DNA of 60,780 bases, from contig JBKDQQ010000046.1 in assembly GCA_046341775.1 (NCBI GenBank), positions 1 through 60,780 on the forward strand, in the 5' to 3' direction. The position numbers were made by a program, and so were the translations under genes. This DNA is from SXXH01 sp041165735. Lineage in GTDB: Bacteria > Planctomycetota > UBA1135 > GCA-002686595. Shown piece after piece: positions 27,547-37,046 of this stretch; within the stretch, counting starts at the first letter, position 1; each line of letters begins with the position of its first letter. Below the pieces are notes generated by a model. It was given only the letters and a program-made list of their open reading frames with translations. It was not told the origin of the DNA and searched no databases.

Positions 27547-29670
27547 CTAGCTGTCAGGCGCGCCCGCGGCGCGCGGCGGAAGCGCCGACTCCTCCCGGGA
27601 GGCGGTCGCGGAGAACAGTTCGGAGGCTTGGCGCGCGGACGGCCGCAGGGCGTGGAGCGGCGCGGCGCCGGAGCGGATGCGCGCGCGACGGGCGGCGAGC
27701 CGGACGAGGGCGCGCGCCAGCGGCGCATCCTCCGCGGGCCGGCCCGCGGCGCAGCCCTCGAGCAGGTCGCGCTGGTCGAGCACGCCCTCGCGCAGCCCGG
27801 CGAAGAGCCGCGCGTGCGCGTCGAGCACGGCCTCGCCGCCGAGGCGCTGCATCTCGAGCCGCGCATGCAGCTCGATCCCGGCGGACTCTTCGGCGCGCGA
27901 ATCCTCGACGGATCCGCGGTCCTCGAACAAGCGCGCCTGCCGCGGCGCGGCCGAGCGCCGCTCCAACTCGCGGAAGCGCGCCGCCGCGTCGTCGCAGGGC
28001 ACGAGGTCCAGTTGCACGGAGAGGCCCCGCGCGGCGCCCAGGCGTTCGCAGGCTTCGGCGAGGAAGGCCAGCACGCGCGTCGCCTGCTCGACCCGCGCCT
28101 CGCCGTCGCAGGCGATGCGGCAAGCCTCGCGCAACCCGACCGGCGCGACCAGCGCCGAAGCGCGCCCGCGCGCGCGCGCCCCCTCGAGGCGCCGCTGCCG
28201 CCGCGCCTGGGACAATCCCGCGTGCGCCTCGAGCGCCAGCTCGAGCTGGTGCTGGATCTCCGCGAACAGCAGGTCTTCGCGCCAGGCACCCGCGCGCCGC
28301 GCGGCCCGCGGCAGGTTCAACGCCACGCCGGAAGCGCAGCGCAAGGCGCCGCGCTCGCCCTCGCGGCGCGACAAGCCGTGGCCCATGCCGCGCGCGCCGT
28401 CCTCGGCGAAGCACAGGCGCACGAGGCGCCGCTCGAGCAGCCGTTCAAGCGCGCCGCGCGCAGCATCGTCGCCCTCCACGAGCTCGACGGCGAGCTGCAG
28501 GTCGAGGATGGCGCGCGGCGTGGCCTCGTCGGCGGACGCGAGCTCGGCGAGCTCCTGCAGCAGGACCACGAGGCGCGCGCGTTCGCGCGCCGAGGGTTGG
28601 GGCGCGCGCGTGCGCAGCGCGAGTTCGATCGGCCGGTTGCACGAGGCGGACACGGCGGCCAGCGCCTGCAGCCAACCACGGGCCGCCCCGCCTTCGCCCG
28701 CGCGACGCTCGCGCAGCAGCGCCGGGAGCGGCTCGAGCGCCTCGTCGAGGACCAGGGCGTGCGCCACGGCGCGCGCCGAGGCGGAGATCTCGTCCAGCGC
28801 GCCGTGCAGGGAACGCGGCCCCGGCTCGCCGTCGAGGAACGACTCCAGCGGCACCGCGTGCGCGAGCGACTGGTGCGGCGACGACAAGCCCAGGACATGG
28901 ATGTCGCCCGACAGGTGGCTCTCCGCCACGGCCGGCGGAAGCAGGTGCTCGAGCGAGTAACGCAGCAGCACCTCGTCGGCGATGCGCGAGCGCGGATGCA
29001 CGTCGGCGGCCAGCCACCGCTCGATGTCGGCCCGCGGCACGGCCACGGGGCGGGCGCGCGAGAGCGCCGCGGCGGCCCCGCGCTCGAACAGCGCCTCGTC
29101 CACCAGTTCCCGCACCAAGGTGGTCGACAGGCGCCGCAAGCCGCTGGCGAGCACCTTCGCCTCGACTTGCGCGGCCACCTCCTCGGCGATGGCGCGCGGC
29201 AGGTCCGCCTCCTCCATCAGGGCGGCGACGATGCGGTCCTTGCGCCACGGCTCGACGCCGCGCGAGTCCTGCACGGAGGGCGCGCGCCCGTCGACGACGC
29301 GCGCGGCGCCCTCGCTGCTCGCGGCGCGGATGCGCGCGCGACGATCGCGGTGCAGGATGTAGGCCTTGGCCACGGGAAAGCGGCCCAACTCGACCAGCGC
29401 CTGCTCGACGAGGTCCTGGATGGCTTCGATCGGCGGCGTGGCCGCGGCGCGCGCGGTGGCCCATTGGCGCTCGAGCGCGCCGCAGACGAGGTCCGCCACC
29501 TCGCGCGAAAGTTGCGGGTCCTCGTCGCCCACCGCCTGCTGCGCGCGACGCACGGCGGATTCGATCTTCGAGCGATCGAAGGCCGCCTCGGAGCCGTCGC
29601 GCTTCTGCACGCGCTCGATGCGCCGCCGGCCCTCGGGCGCGGCGGCCTTGTCGCGCGGATCCAGGCTCAC
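27547..29670 (-). CDS. NrdD-like protein with two ATP-cone domains, no glycyl-radical site
   Basis: 707 residues. Residues ~12-105 form an ATP-cone (ERVQKRDGSEAAFDRSKIESAVRRA ending AYILHRDRRARIR). Residues ~125-195 form a second one (WRKDRIVAALMEEADL, LRRLSTTLVRELVDEALFERG). The rest resembles class III ribonucleotide reductase in outline: SHLSGDIHVLGLSSPHQSLAH, and GVALNLPRAARRAG like the NLPR block. The C-terminal glycyl-radical loop (RVCGY in NrdD) is not seen, and active-site cysteines are not apparent. It is therefore probably a nucleotide-sensing pseudoenzyme rather than a reductase. GTG 29670 overlaps the nrdR stop, so the two are coupled. The stop is TAG. Confidence 0.72.
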   Translation of the reverse strand: MSLDPRDKAAAPEGRRRIERVQKRDGSEAAFDRSKIESAVRRAQQAVGDEDPQLSREVADLVCGALERQWATARAAATPPIEAIQDLVEQALVELGRFPVAKAYILHRDRRARIRAASSEGAARVVDGRAPSVQDSRGVEPWRKDRIVAALMEEADLPRAIAEEVAAQVEAKVLASGLRRLSTTLVRELVDEALFERGAAAALSRARPVAVPRADIERWLAADVHPRSRIADEVLLRYSLEHLLPPAVAESHLSGDIHVLGLSSPHQSLAHAVPLESFLDGEPGPRSLHGALDEISASARAVAHALVLDEALEPLPALLRERRAGEGGAARGWLQALAAVSASCNRPIELALRTRAPQPSARERARLVVLLQELAELASADEATPRAILDLQLAVELVEGDDAARGALERLLERRLVRLCFAEDGARGMGHGLSRREGERGALRCASGVALNLPRAARRAGAWREDLLFAEIQHQLELALEAHAGLSQARRQRRLEGARARGRASALVAPVGLREACRIACDGEARVEQATRVLAFLAEACERLGAARGLSVQLDLVPCDDAAARFRELERRSAAPRQARLFEDRGSVEDSRAEESAGIELHARLEMQRLGGEAVLDAHARLFAGLREGVLDQRDLLEGCAAGRPAEDAPLARALVRLAARRARIRSGAAPLHALRPSARQASELFSATASREESALPPRAAGAPDS

Positions 29671-30173
29671 GACTCCGCTCCTCCGCGTCGCTCGGCTCCC
29701 TGCCGGGCCGGATCGGCCGGACGCGACTCGAGGATCGGGCGCAGCTCGTCGAGGAACTGCGACACGTCCTTGAACTCGCGGTAGACGGAGGCGAAGCGCA
29801 CGTAGGCCACGTGGTGGATCTTGCGCAGCTCCTCCATGACGAGGTTGCCGATGACGGAGCTCGGCACCTCGCGGTCGTACTCCTCCTGGCACCGCGCCTC
29901 GACGGTGGCGGCGGCCGCCTCGAGCGTCTCGATCGACACCGGCAGCTTCTCGCAAGCGCGGATCATGCCTGCCAGCACGCGCTCCCGTTCGAAGCGCACG
30001 CGCTCGCCGCTCTTCTTGACGACGCGCAGCGGCGTCTCCTCGATGCGCTCGTAGGTCGTGTAGCGCAGGAAGCAGGCCAGGCACTCGCGCCTACGGCGGA
30101 TGACCCCGCCTTCGGCGGAGGCGCGCGAGTCGACGACGCGGTCGTTGTCCTGTTTGCAGCGGGGGCAGCGCAT
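29667..30173 (-). CDS. nrdR: Transcriptional repressor NrdR
   Basis: 168 residues. An N-terminal zinc ribbon (MRCPRCKQDNDRVVDSR with a second CxxC in RRRRECLACFLRY) is followed by an ATP-cone (VVKKSGERVRFERERVLAGMIRACEK, then a VYREFKDVSQFLDEL end). NrdR binds NrdR boxes upstream of ribonucleotide reductase genes and represses them when dATP fills its cone. ATG 30173 gives the canonical MRCPxC start. The C-terminus has about 20 extra charged residues. Its stop overlaps the NrdD-like gene (GTGA), an unusual partner because that protein also carries ATP-cones. Confidence 0.95.
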   Translation of the reverse strand: MRCPRCKQDNDRVVDSRASAEGGVIRRRRECLACFLRYTTYERIEETPLRVVKKSGERVRFERERVLAGMIRACEKLPVSIETLEAAAATVEARCQEEYDREVPSSVIGNLVMEELRKIHHVAYVRFASVYREFKDVSQFLDELRPILESRPADPARQGAERRGGAES

Positions 30174-30346
30174 GGCGCTCGGCCGTGGCGGTCGCGGGCC
30201 GTGGCGGATCGGGGGCCGGCCGGGCGCGCCGGACGGGCGAGGACTCGTGGGCTGGTCGGCGACCACCCACAACGCCTCGCTGGGCGACGAGGTTCGCACG
30301 CAACCGCTGGGGTGTCAACGCGACAGGCCCCGGGCGGCCGCAAGTC

Positions 30347-31774
<1,428 letters not shown>

Positions 31775-31783
31775 GGGGCGTCC

Positions 31784-33685
31784 TCAGCGCCCCTTGCCGC
31801 GCGCCTTCTGCATCTCCTCCATCTTCTCCTGCTGGGCCTTCATCAGCTTCGAGAAGAAGCCCTCCTTCTTCGGCTCCTCCTTGTCGTCGAGCGGCCAGTA
31901 CTTCTTGATGACCTTGATCTCGATGATGCCCAGCGTGGACTGCGTGATCATGTAGAGCGACAGTCCGGCTGCGTAGTTGTAGAGGAAGACGCCCATCACC
32001 ACGGGCATCCACATCATCATCTTGTACATCATCAGCGCCTGCTCCTCGGTGGGACGCGGCATGCTGCGCTGCTGCAGGATCCACATCACCACCATCAGGG
32101 GCGGCAGGACGTTGAAGCTCGAACCCACCAAGGGCAGTTCGACGCCCAGCGGCAGCAACTGGTCGGGCAGCGACAGGTCGCGCACGATTCCGAGGAACGG
32201 CTCCTGTCGCAGGTCGAACGACACGCCGACGGCCTTGAAGAGTCCGATGAAGATCGGGATCTGCAAGAGCGGCGGCAGGCAACCGCCCAGCGGCGGGAAC
32301 GCGCCTTCCTCCTGCATCAGCTTGGCCTGTTCCTGGCGCAGGCGCGCGGGATCCTTCTCGAAGCGCTTCTTGAGCTCCTCGATGCGCGGCTGCACGCGCT
32401 TCATCTTGCTCTGGTACTTCGCCATCGCCGTCTGCGAGCGGCGGTTGAGCGGGAACAGCACGAGGCGCACGAACAGCGTCAGCAGGATGATGGCCATCCC
32501 CCATGAACCGGTCAGCCCGTGGAAGAAGTCCATGATCGCGAGCAGCGCCTTGGCGATGCCGGCGAAGAAGCCGAGGTCGTGGTCGGATAGGTGGCGGTAG
32601 TCCGCGGAGGCGGCGCGCAGCTCCGAACGGTCCTTGGGACCCGCGTAGAGGTCGAAGGTCCAGCTGCGCGACTCCCCCAGCAGCGGCAGGTCGAGGCCGA
32701 GGGCCACCTCGGCCTCCATCTGCCGCCAGCCATCGGTCTGCTTGTCCTTGGCGTGGAAGGGCGCGTCGTAGAGCGCGCGCCAGCTGGCGCCGACGATGGC
32801 GGCGCGGTCGGCGTCGCCGCGACCCGAGAGGAGCGCCGCGAAGTACTTGTTGTGCACGCCGACCCAGCCGACGGGCAGGCCGACGGACAAGGCGCCGAGC
32901 CGCTCGTTCGTGTCCGGCGTGTAGCTGCGCGTCGCGAAGGCCCCGGCCTCGTCCCCCGCCACCGGCGCCCAGGCCACGGCGGAGGGCTCCATGTAGAACG
33001 AGTCGCCCGAGTCGTAGGAGAGGCCCGTCGCGGGCACGAGCACGAAGTCGCGCCGGCCCGCGGCCTCCTTGGACGACTCGTTCCTGATCTCGAGCTCGAA
33101 ACGCAGGCGCGGCGCGCCGGGATCGGCGACGAGCCGCTTGGTGTAGACGACGCCCGTGCCCGGAGCGTACTGCCACTCGACGCCGCGCGGCGCGGAGGAG
33201 TCCGGCACGAGCCGCATCGTCCACAGCGCGCTGTCGAGCTCCTTGCCCGCCACGAGTTCCGCCGAGGGCGATGCGCGCAGCGCGAGCGAGCGCGAGCCCC
33301 GCGCGTTGTCGTCGACGCTCGACAGGACCACCGCCCAGTTCTCGGGCTTGTCGCGTTCACCGTCCGCCAGGGTCGCGTCCTGCACGAGCGCCGCGTGGCG
33401 CAGCTCGGCGATCGTGCCGCCGCGGTTCGTGGCGACGACGCGCCAGCGCTGCGAGCCCTCGCCGAGGACCAGCGTCTCCATGCGCTCGACCTCGTCGCGC
33501 AGCACGCGCGCCCCCTCGACCGGCGCGGGTGGCGTGGTGGCCTGGACCGCTTCGGGCGCGGCCGTGGACGCGGGTGCTGGAGTGGCCGTCGGGGCGACGG
33601 GCTTCTCGGGCGGCGGGAACAGGATGCCCCAGCCGACGACGATGACGAAGCACAGGAGCAGCGCGGAGAGGAAGCGTTTGTCCAC
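31784..33685 (-). CDS. yidC: Membrane protein insertase YidC
   Basis: 633 residues with the Gram-negative layout. There is one N-terminal helix (FLSALLLCFVIVVGWGILFP), a Pro/Ala-rich linker, and a large periplasmic beta domain (~60-370). The conserved helical insertase region follows: GSWGMAIILLTLFVRLVLFPLNRRSQTAMAK, QIPIFIGLFKAVGVSFDLRQ, and ILQQRSMPRPTEEQALMMYKMMMWMPVVMGVFLYNYAAGLSLYMITQS. The C-terminal tail is basic (KARGKGR), as suits ribosome contact. It inserts and folds membrane proteins alone or with Sec. The start is GTG 33685 (MDKRFL). mnmE follows at once. rnpA and yidD, the usual neighbours, lie near 1.8-2.5 kb instead. Confidence 0.95.
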   Translation of the reverse strand: MDKRFLSALLLCFVIVVGWGILFPPPEKPVAPTATPAPASTAAPEAVQATTPPAPVEGARVLRDEVERMETLVLGEGSQRWRVVATNRGGTIAELRHAALVQDATLADGERDKPENWAVVLSSVDDNARGSRSLALRASPSAELVAGKELDSALWTMRLVPDSSAPRGVEWQYAPGTGVVYTKRLVADPGAPRLRFELEIRNESSKEAAGRRDFVLVPATGLSYDSGDSFYMEPSAVAWAPVAGDEAGAFATRSYTPDTNERLGALSVGLPVGWVGVHNKYFAALLSGRGDADRAAIVGASWRALYDAPFHAKDKQTDGWRQMEAEVALGLDLPLLGESRSWTFDLYAGPKDRSELRAASADYRHLSDHDLGFFAGIAKALLAIMDFFHGLTGSWGMAIILLTLFVRLVLFPLNRRSQTAMAKYQSKMKRVQPRIEELKKRFEKDPARLRQEQAKLMQEEGAFPPLGGCLPPLLQIPIFIGLFKAVGVSFDLRQEPFLGIVRDLSLPDQLLPLGVELPLVGSSFNVLPPLMVVMWILQQRSMPRPTEEQALMMYKMMMWMPVVMGVFLYNYAAGLSLYMITQSTLGIIEIKVIKKYWPLDDKEEPKKEGFFSKLMKAQQEKMEEMQKARGKGR

Positions 33686-33757
33686 GGCGGGTGGTGTCGT
33701 CTGGTACGGCGATTTCGGTGCGGGCGGTGCGGACGCGCGGCGCGGGTCGTGGACGCG

Positions 33758-34561
33758 TCAGCGGCCCACGAGCAGCCGGTCCGCGAGGAACTCGGGCAGG
33801 TCCTTCACGGCGCGGATGCGCTCCGCCGCCGCTTGGTGGTCGTAGTCGAGTCGGATGAAGCTCGGGCGCTTGCCGTCCCACAGCACGTAGGACAGGCGCG
33901 GATCGCCGTCGCGCGGCTGGCCCACCGAGCCCACGTTGACGATCGCGCGGCACGACTCGGACAACCCGAGGTCGAGCGGCGTGGTCGTGCCGGTCGGGCG
34001 GTACATGCGCCCGTCCTCGAAGTAGATCGCGGGCACGTGGCTGTGGCCGACGAAGCACACGAGCCGCTCCTTGGCCCGCAGCGCGGCGAAGCAGGCGCGC
34101 ATCTTGTCGGCGTTGGCCCGGTCGCGCGGCAGCATGTATTCCCGCAAGGGGTCGCGCGGCGAACCATGCGCCCACATGGCCGATTCGTCGAGCCCCTCCG
34201 GCGAGAGGGAGTCGATCCAGTCGAACGGTTCGAAGCCCTCGACGCCCAGCGCTTCCTTGGTCCAGCGGATGGCGGCGCGCGCCTTGGGGTTGAAGTCGCT
34301 GTCCTGCTCGGAATCGATCAGCGCGGCTTCGTGGTTGCCCTTGAGGCACAAGCCCGGCGCCAACGGACGCGTCGCGCCGCGACCGGCGACCAGTTCGCGC
34401 ACGCGACGCACCGCCTGCAGCGGCTCCGCCCCGTAGCCGACCATGTCGCCGAGGCAATGGAAGCGTTCCGCCCCGCGCGCCACCGCGTCCGCCACCGCCG
34501 TCTCGATGGCAGGCATGTTGGCATGCAGATCGGAGATGATGGCGGTCAGGGGGTAGGCCAC
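33758..34561 (-). CDS. Metallophosphoesterase (calcineurin-like, YfcE/MJ0936 type)
   Basis: 267 residues with the five metal motifs of calcineurin-like phosphoesterases: AIISDLHAN, CLGDMVGYGAEP, LKGNHEAAL, a mid-protein AHGSPRDP, and FVGHSHVPAIY. The DLHANxPA and GDMVGYG forms mark the small cytoplasmic branch that hydrolyses phosphodiesters or protein phosphate; the substrate is unknown. The start is set at GTG 34561 (VAYPLTAIISDLH) because conserved sequence begins there; longer in-frame options add unconserved residues. It follows the sugar-phosphate transferase gene after about 100 bases and may share its transcript. Confidence 0.87.
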   Translation of the reverse strand: MAYPLTAIISDLHANMPAIETAVADAVARGAERFHCLGDMVGYGAEPLQAVRRVRELVAGRGATRPLAPGLCLKGNHEAALIDSEQDSDFNPKARAAIRWTKEALGVEGFEPFDWIDSLSPEGLDESAMWAHGSPRDPLREYMLPRDRANADKMRACFAALRAKERLVCFVGHSHVPAIYFEDGRMYRPTGTTTPLDLGLSESCRAIVNVGSVGQPRDGDPRLSYVLWDGKRPSFIRLDYDHQAAAERIRAVKDLPEFLADRLLVGR

Positions 34562-34664
34562 GGCGGGGGTCCGGCCAGGCGCGACGCGTTCCGGGTCTGC
34601 GGGGCTGCAGGCCGCGAAGGCGCGCGCGAAGGGCGGGGAATGTTCGGCAAAGCCGTGCTTCCCG

Positions 34665-35600
34665 TCAAGCTTGGCGGGCGACCTGCGGCAAGCCGCGGCG
34701 CCAGAGCAGCGCATGCAGCACTAGGCTCGCGCACGCTCCGGCCGTCGCGGCTTGCGCCGGCCGCAGGCCCAGCGACTCGCCGGCGTGCAACGCGCACCAC
34801 GGCAGGATGCCGACCAGGCCCAGCCACGCTGCCACCCCGGCGCGGCCCAGGCCGGCGCGTTGCAGGCGGTGCGCCAGATGGCGTCGATCCCCGCGCCAAG
34901 GGGGCGTTCCGGCCGCCAGGCGCTCGATGGAGACGAAGACGAGGTCGATCGCCGGGGCCGCGAGGCCGAGCCAGGCCCACGGATGCACGCAGCAGGCGAG
35001 GAATCCGAGCAGGTGGGATCCCGAATCGCCCAGGTACGCGCGCGCCCCGCCGCGCGCCAGGTTGAAGGGCAGGAGGCCCGCCACGGCGGCTCCGGCGGGA
35101 TGCGCGGAGAGGAGGCAGCTCCCGCCGGGCGCGAGCAGGCAGGCGCCGTCGGCGTTGTCAAATGTATTGGACACATTGGCGGCGAACAGCGTCAGCGCCC
35201 CGAGCATGGCGGCCGACGACGCCGGCAGGCCGCTGCCCGCCGCCAGCAGCGCGGCGGCCGCGCATTGTCCAAGGAATTTGACAGATGGGCGCAACCCGCG
35301 CGGCAGCAGGTCGTCGACCAGCCCGAGCGCGAAGGACGCCGCGAGGCCGGGCAGCAGTCCGCCCGCGGCGACGACGCCGAAGGGCGTGGCCCATCCGGCG
35401 CCAAGGGCGCAGGCGACCAGCACCCCGACCGCCAGCGCCGGCCCCAGGGCGAGGGGCACGGGGCGCGGCTGCTCCTTGCGTTCGCGCTCGAGGGACCCGT
35501 CGTCGGCCAGCTGGCGCCACCGCGCGAAGGCCAGCGCGGAACCGGCCGCCGCCAGCGCCACGGCCGCATGCGGCAGCCATGCCACGCTCAAGAACCCCAT
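34665..35600 (-). CDS. MraY/WecA-type undecaprenyl-phosphate sugar-phosphate transferase
   Basis: 311 residues with about nine hydrophobic helices. The key acidic motifs of the polyprenyl-phosphate transferase family are present: LGLVDDLL (DD), NTFDNADGAC (the NxxNxxDG Mg site, here NVSNTFDNADG), RAYLGDSGSHLLGF and a DLVFVSIERL...PPWRGDRRHLAHRL histidine motif. It should load a sugar-1-phosphate on the membrane carrier lipid to start a surface glycan. ATG 35600 overlaps the end of nadD by 13 bases. Two copies of the 18-bp palindrome (35156, 35266) sit inside it, one over the NTFD catalytic motif. Confidence 0.88.
   Translation of the reverse strand: MGFLSVAWLPHAAVALAAAGSALAFARWRQLADDGSLERERKEQPRPVPLALGPALAVGVLVACALGAGWATPFGVVAAGGLLPGLAASFALGLVDDLLPRGLRPSVKFLGQCAAAALLAAGSGLPASSAAMLGALTLFAANVSNTFDNADGACLLAPGGSCLLSAHPAGAAVAGLLPFNLARGGARAYLGDSGSHLLGFLACCVHPWAWLGLAAPAIDLVFVSIERLAAGTPPWRGDRRHLAHRLQRAGLGRAGVAAWLGLVGILPWCALHAGESLGLRPAQAATAGACASLVLHALLWRRGLPQVARQA
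35156..35173. repeat. 18-bp A+T-rich palindrome, copy 4
   Basis: TGTCAAATGTATTGGACA, one mismatch from YGTCAA-N6-TTGACA. On the coding strand it gives tcc aat aca ttt gac within the NxxNTFDN metal-binding motif of the transferase. Confidence 0.75.
35266..35283. repeat. 18-bp A+T-rich palindrome, copy 5
   Basis: TGTCCAAGGAATTTGACA, one mismatch in the left arm. It lies exactly 110 bp from copy 4 in the same gene and encodes S-V-K-F-L-G with tct, aaa and ctt codons. Confidence 0.72.
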
Positions 35601-36229
35601 CCGTACCAGCCGCGCTCCACGACGAGGCGCGCCACGCGTGGCGGCAGCTCCGCGAGCGCCGAAGCGTCGCGACGCGCGAGTCGAGCGCGCAGGTCGGTCG
35701 AGCTCGTCGGGACGGCGGGCACCGGCAGCCACCCGCGCGCGAGGCGCGCACGCGCCGCCGCGTCGAGTCCGTTGCCCGCGCGTTCGAGCGTCGCGTCGCG
35801 GTCCTCGCCGCGCGGCACGATCAGCGGCTCGGCCAGTTCGAGGATGGCGCGGCCTTCGCGCCAGCGCGGCAGTTCGGGCAGGTTGTCCGATCCCACGACC
35901 AGCACGAGTTGCGCTCCGGGCGCTTCGGCGGCGAGTTCGCGCAGCGTGTCGATCGTGTAGGAAGGCGGCGGCCGCTCCAGCTCGCGCGCGTCGACCTCCA
36001 CGTGCTCGAAGTCGTCGAAGGCGGCCCGCGCGAGTTCGAGCCGCGCGGCGTCGTCCAGCGCCGGTCCCATGGGTTTGAATGGAGAACGCGCCGCGGGCAC
36101 GACCAGGCAGCGATCCAGCCCGCCATGCTCGAGGGCCGCGCGCAACACATGCAGGTGCCCGAGGTGCGGTGGGTCGAAGCTCCCTCCGTACACCCCGAGG
36201 CGCGGGCGCTTGGCCTCCTGCGGTTGCAT
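35588..36229 (-). CDS. nadD: Nicotinate-nucleotide adenylyltransferase
   Basis: 213 residues. It has the nucleotidyltransferase start LGVYGGSFDPPHLGHLHVLRAA with the HxGH site, PAARSPFKP, YTIDTLREL, LVVGSDNLPELPRW and the C-terminal PTSSTDLRARL motif. It joins ATP to nicotinate mononucleotide in NAD synthesis. ATG 36229 gives MQPQEAKRPRLGVYGGS; upstream in-frame sequence is unconserved. Its last 13 bases overlap the start of the sugar-phosphate transferase gene, so the two are co-transcribed. A structured element with two GACCGGTC palindromes lies 22-71 bases upstream. Confidence 0.94.
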   Translation of the reverse strand: MQPQEAKRPRLGVYGGSFDPPHLGHLHVLRAALEHGGLDRCLVVPAARSPFKPMGPALDDAARLELARAAFDDFEHVEVDARELERPPPSYTIDTLRELAAEAPGAQLVLVVGSDNLPELPRWREGRAILELAEPLIVPRGEDRDATLERAGNGLDAAARARLARGWLPVPAVPTSSTDLRARLARRDASALAELPPRVARLVVERGWYGWGS

Positions 36230-36250
36230 GGGACCATGGTTACCAACGGC

Positions 36251-36300
36251 GGCCGCGGGTGGTACTGCCCTTGACCGGTCCATCGACCGGTCCCGCGGCC
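36251..36300. promoter_or_regulatory. Operator-like element: nested inverted repeat with two GACCGGTC boxes
   Basis: Two copies of the self-complementary octamer GACCGGTC (36273-36280 and 36285-36292) are centred 12 bp apart. They lie inside a 9-bp inverted repeat GGCCGCGGG (36251-36259) / CCCGCGGCC (36292-36300). The element lies between divergent nadD and the small lipoprotein gene, close to the nadD start. Regulation is inferred from symmetry and place only. Confidence 0.45.
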
Positions 36301-36375
36301 AAGCCCCGGCTCGGTCTCGTGCTGCTGCACCCACTCGATCCCCCTTCCCACGCCCCCCGCTTTCTCCGCCCAGCC

Positions 36376-36416
36376 ACGTCCCCCCCCGCCACGTCCCCCA
36401 AGTCGCAGCCCCCCCA
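36376..36416 (-). other. C-runs with G-quadruplex potential on the minus strand
   Basis: Several runs of five to eight C are separated by short spacers; on the minus strand these are G-runs able to form a quadruplex. They lie in the 316-base divergent gap between nadD and the small lipoprotein gene. Two near-copies of GCCAGCCCCCCG follow at about 36510-36540. Confidence 0.4.
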
Positions 36417-36545
36417 GAGCCCCGCCAAAGGTCCATGGGGATCGGCCGCGCGCCGCGGCGTCTCCCGCGTTGACTTCGTCGGCGCCTCCCAGCACAATCC
36501 TCGCCCCTGCGCCAGCCCCCCGGTCGGCGCCAGCCCCCCGAATCC

Positions 36546-36806
36546 ATGAAGCTGAACCTCACCGTCCTCGGTCTCTTCCTCCTCGTCGGCGCTTCGTCCT
36601 GCACCAGCTCGAAGACGCACTACGACGACCACTGGAACCCGCGCTCGATCGGCCTGCGCATGGGCAACCACGCGTTCAACTACCGCCAGGACCGCGATGG
36701 CGACGACTTCTGGGCCTTCCAAGGCCGCCAGATGTCGGCGGTGGGCACGACCGTGCAGCGCCACATGTTCAACGAGAACCCGGACAACCCGCTGCAGCCG
36801 CAGTGA
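36546..36806 (+). CDS. Small lipoprotein of unknown function
   Basis: 86 residues. The first ~19 form a lipoprotein signal (MKLNLTVLGLFLLVGASSC) with a clear lipobox. The mature part is polar and rich in His, Arg, Asp and aromatic residues (YDDHWNPRSIGLRMGNHAFNYRQDRDGDDFW), with no recognised domain. Codon use is ordinary for the window and the signal peptide is convincing, so it is probably real. It stands alone between divergent nadD and convergent miaA. A 16-bp tandem array begins two bases after its stop codon. Confidence 0.7.
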   Translation: MKLNLTVLGLFLLVGASSCTSSKTHYDDHWNPRSIGLRMGNHAFNYRQDRDGDDFWAFQGRQMSAVGTTVQRHMFNENPDNPLQPQ

Positions 36807-36807
36807 G

Positions 36808-36900
36808 GGATCAGGCCGGCGAGGGATCAGGCCGGCGATGGACTAGGCCGGCGATGGACTAGGCCGGCGAGAGATCAGGCCGGCCATGGACTAGGCCGGG
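36808..36900. repeat. 16-bp tandem array, about 5.8 copies, directly after a stop codon
   Basis: Units at 36808, 36824, 36840, 36856, 36872 and a partial at 36888. Two forms alternate: GGATCAGGCCGGCGAG and GGACTAGGCCGGCGAT. It starts two bases after the TGA of the small lipoprotein gene. The rest of the gap to miaA (36901-37011) shows nothing else recognisable. Confidence 0.9.
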
Positions 36901-37011
36901 ATGGAATCCGCTGCCGTGAGCTCGTGACTTCGGCGGACGCGACGTCCTTCGGCCCGCGACGCTCGACACGCGGACATCCGGCAGCGAGCGAAGCCGCCCA
37001 ACCGAATTGCC

Positions 37012-37038
37012 CCAGCCGTGGCCTCTGGCCGCGGCTGG
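37012..37038 (-). terminator. Hairpin terminator of miaA
   Basis: A 12-bp stem (CCAGCCGTGGCC / GGCCGCGGCTGG, one G-T-type mismatch) with loop TCT, starting 8 bases after the miaA stop on the minus strand. It could also stop transcripts coming from the small lipoprotein gene. Confidence 0.6.
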
Positions 37039-37046
37039 TGTGTTGT

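Noticed and set aside
34664..34681. CGTCAAGCTTGGCGGGCG as a palindrome copy
   Set aside because: The right half does not match; it covers the end of the sugar-phosphate transferase gene by chance.
36808..36900. CRISPR array
   Set aside because: Units are adjacent with no spacers, far too short, and no cas genes are present.
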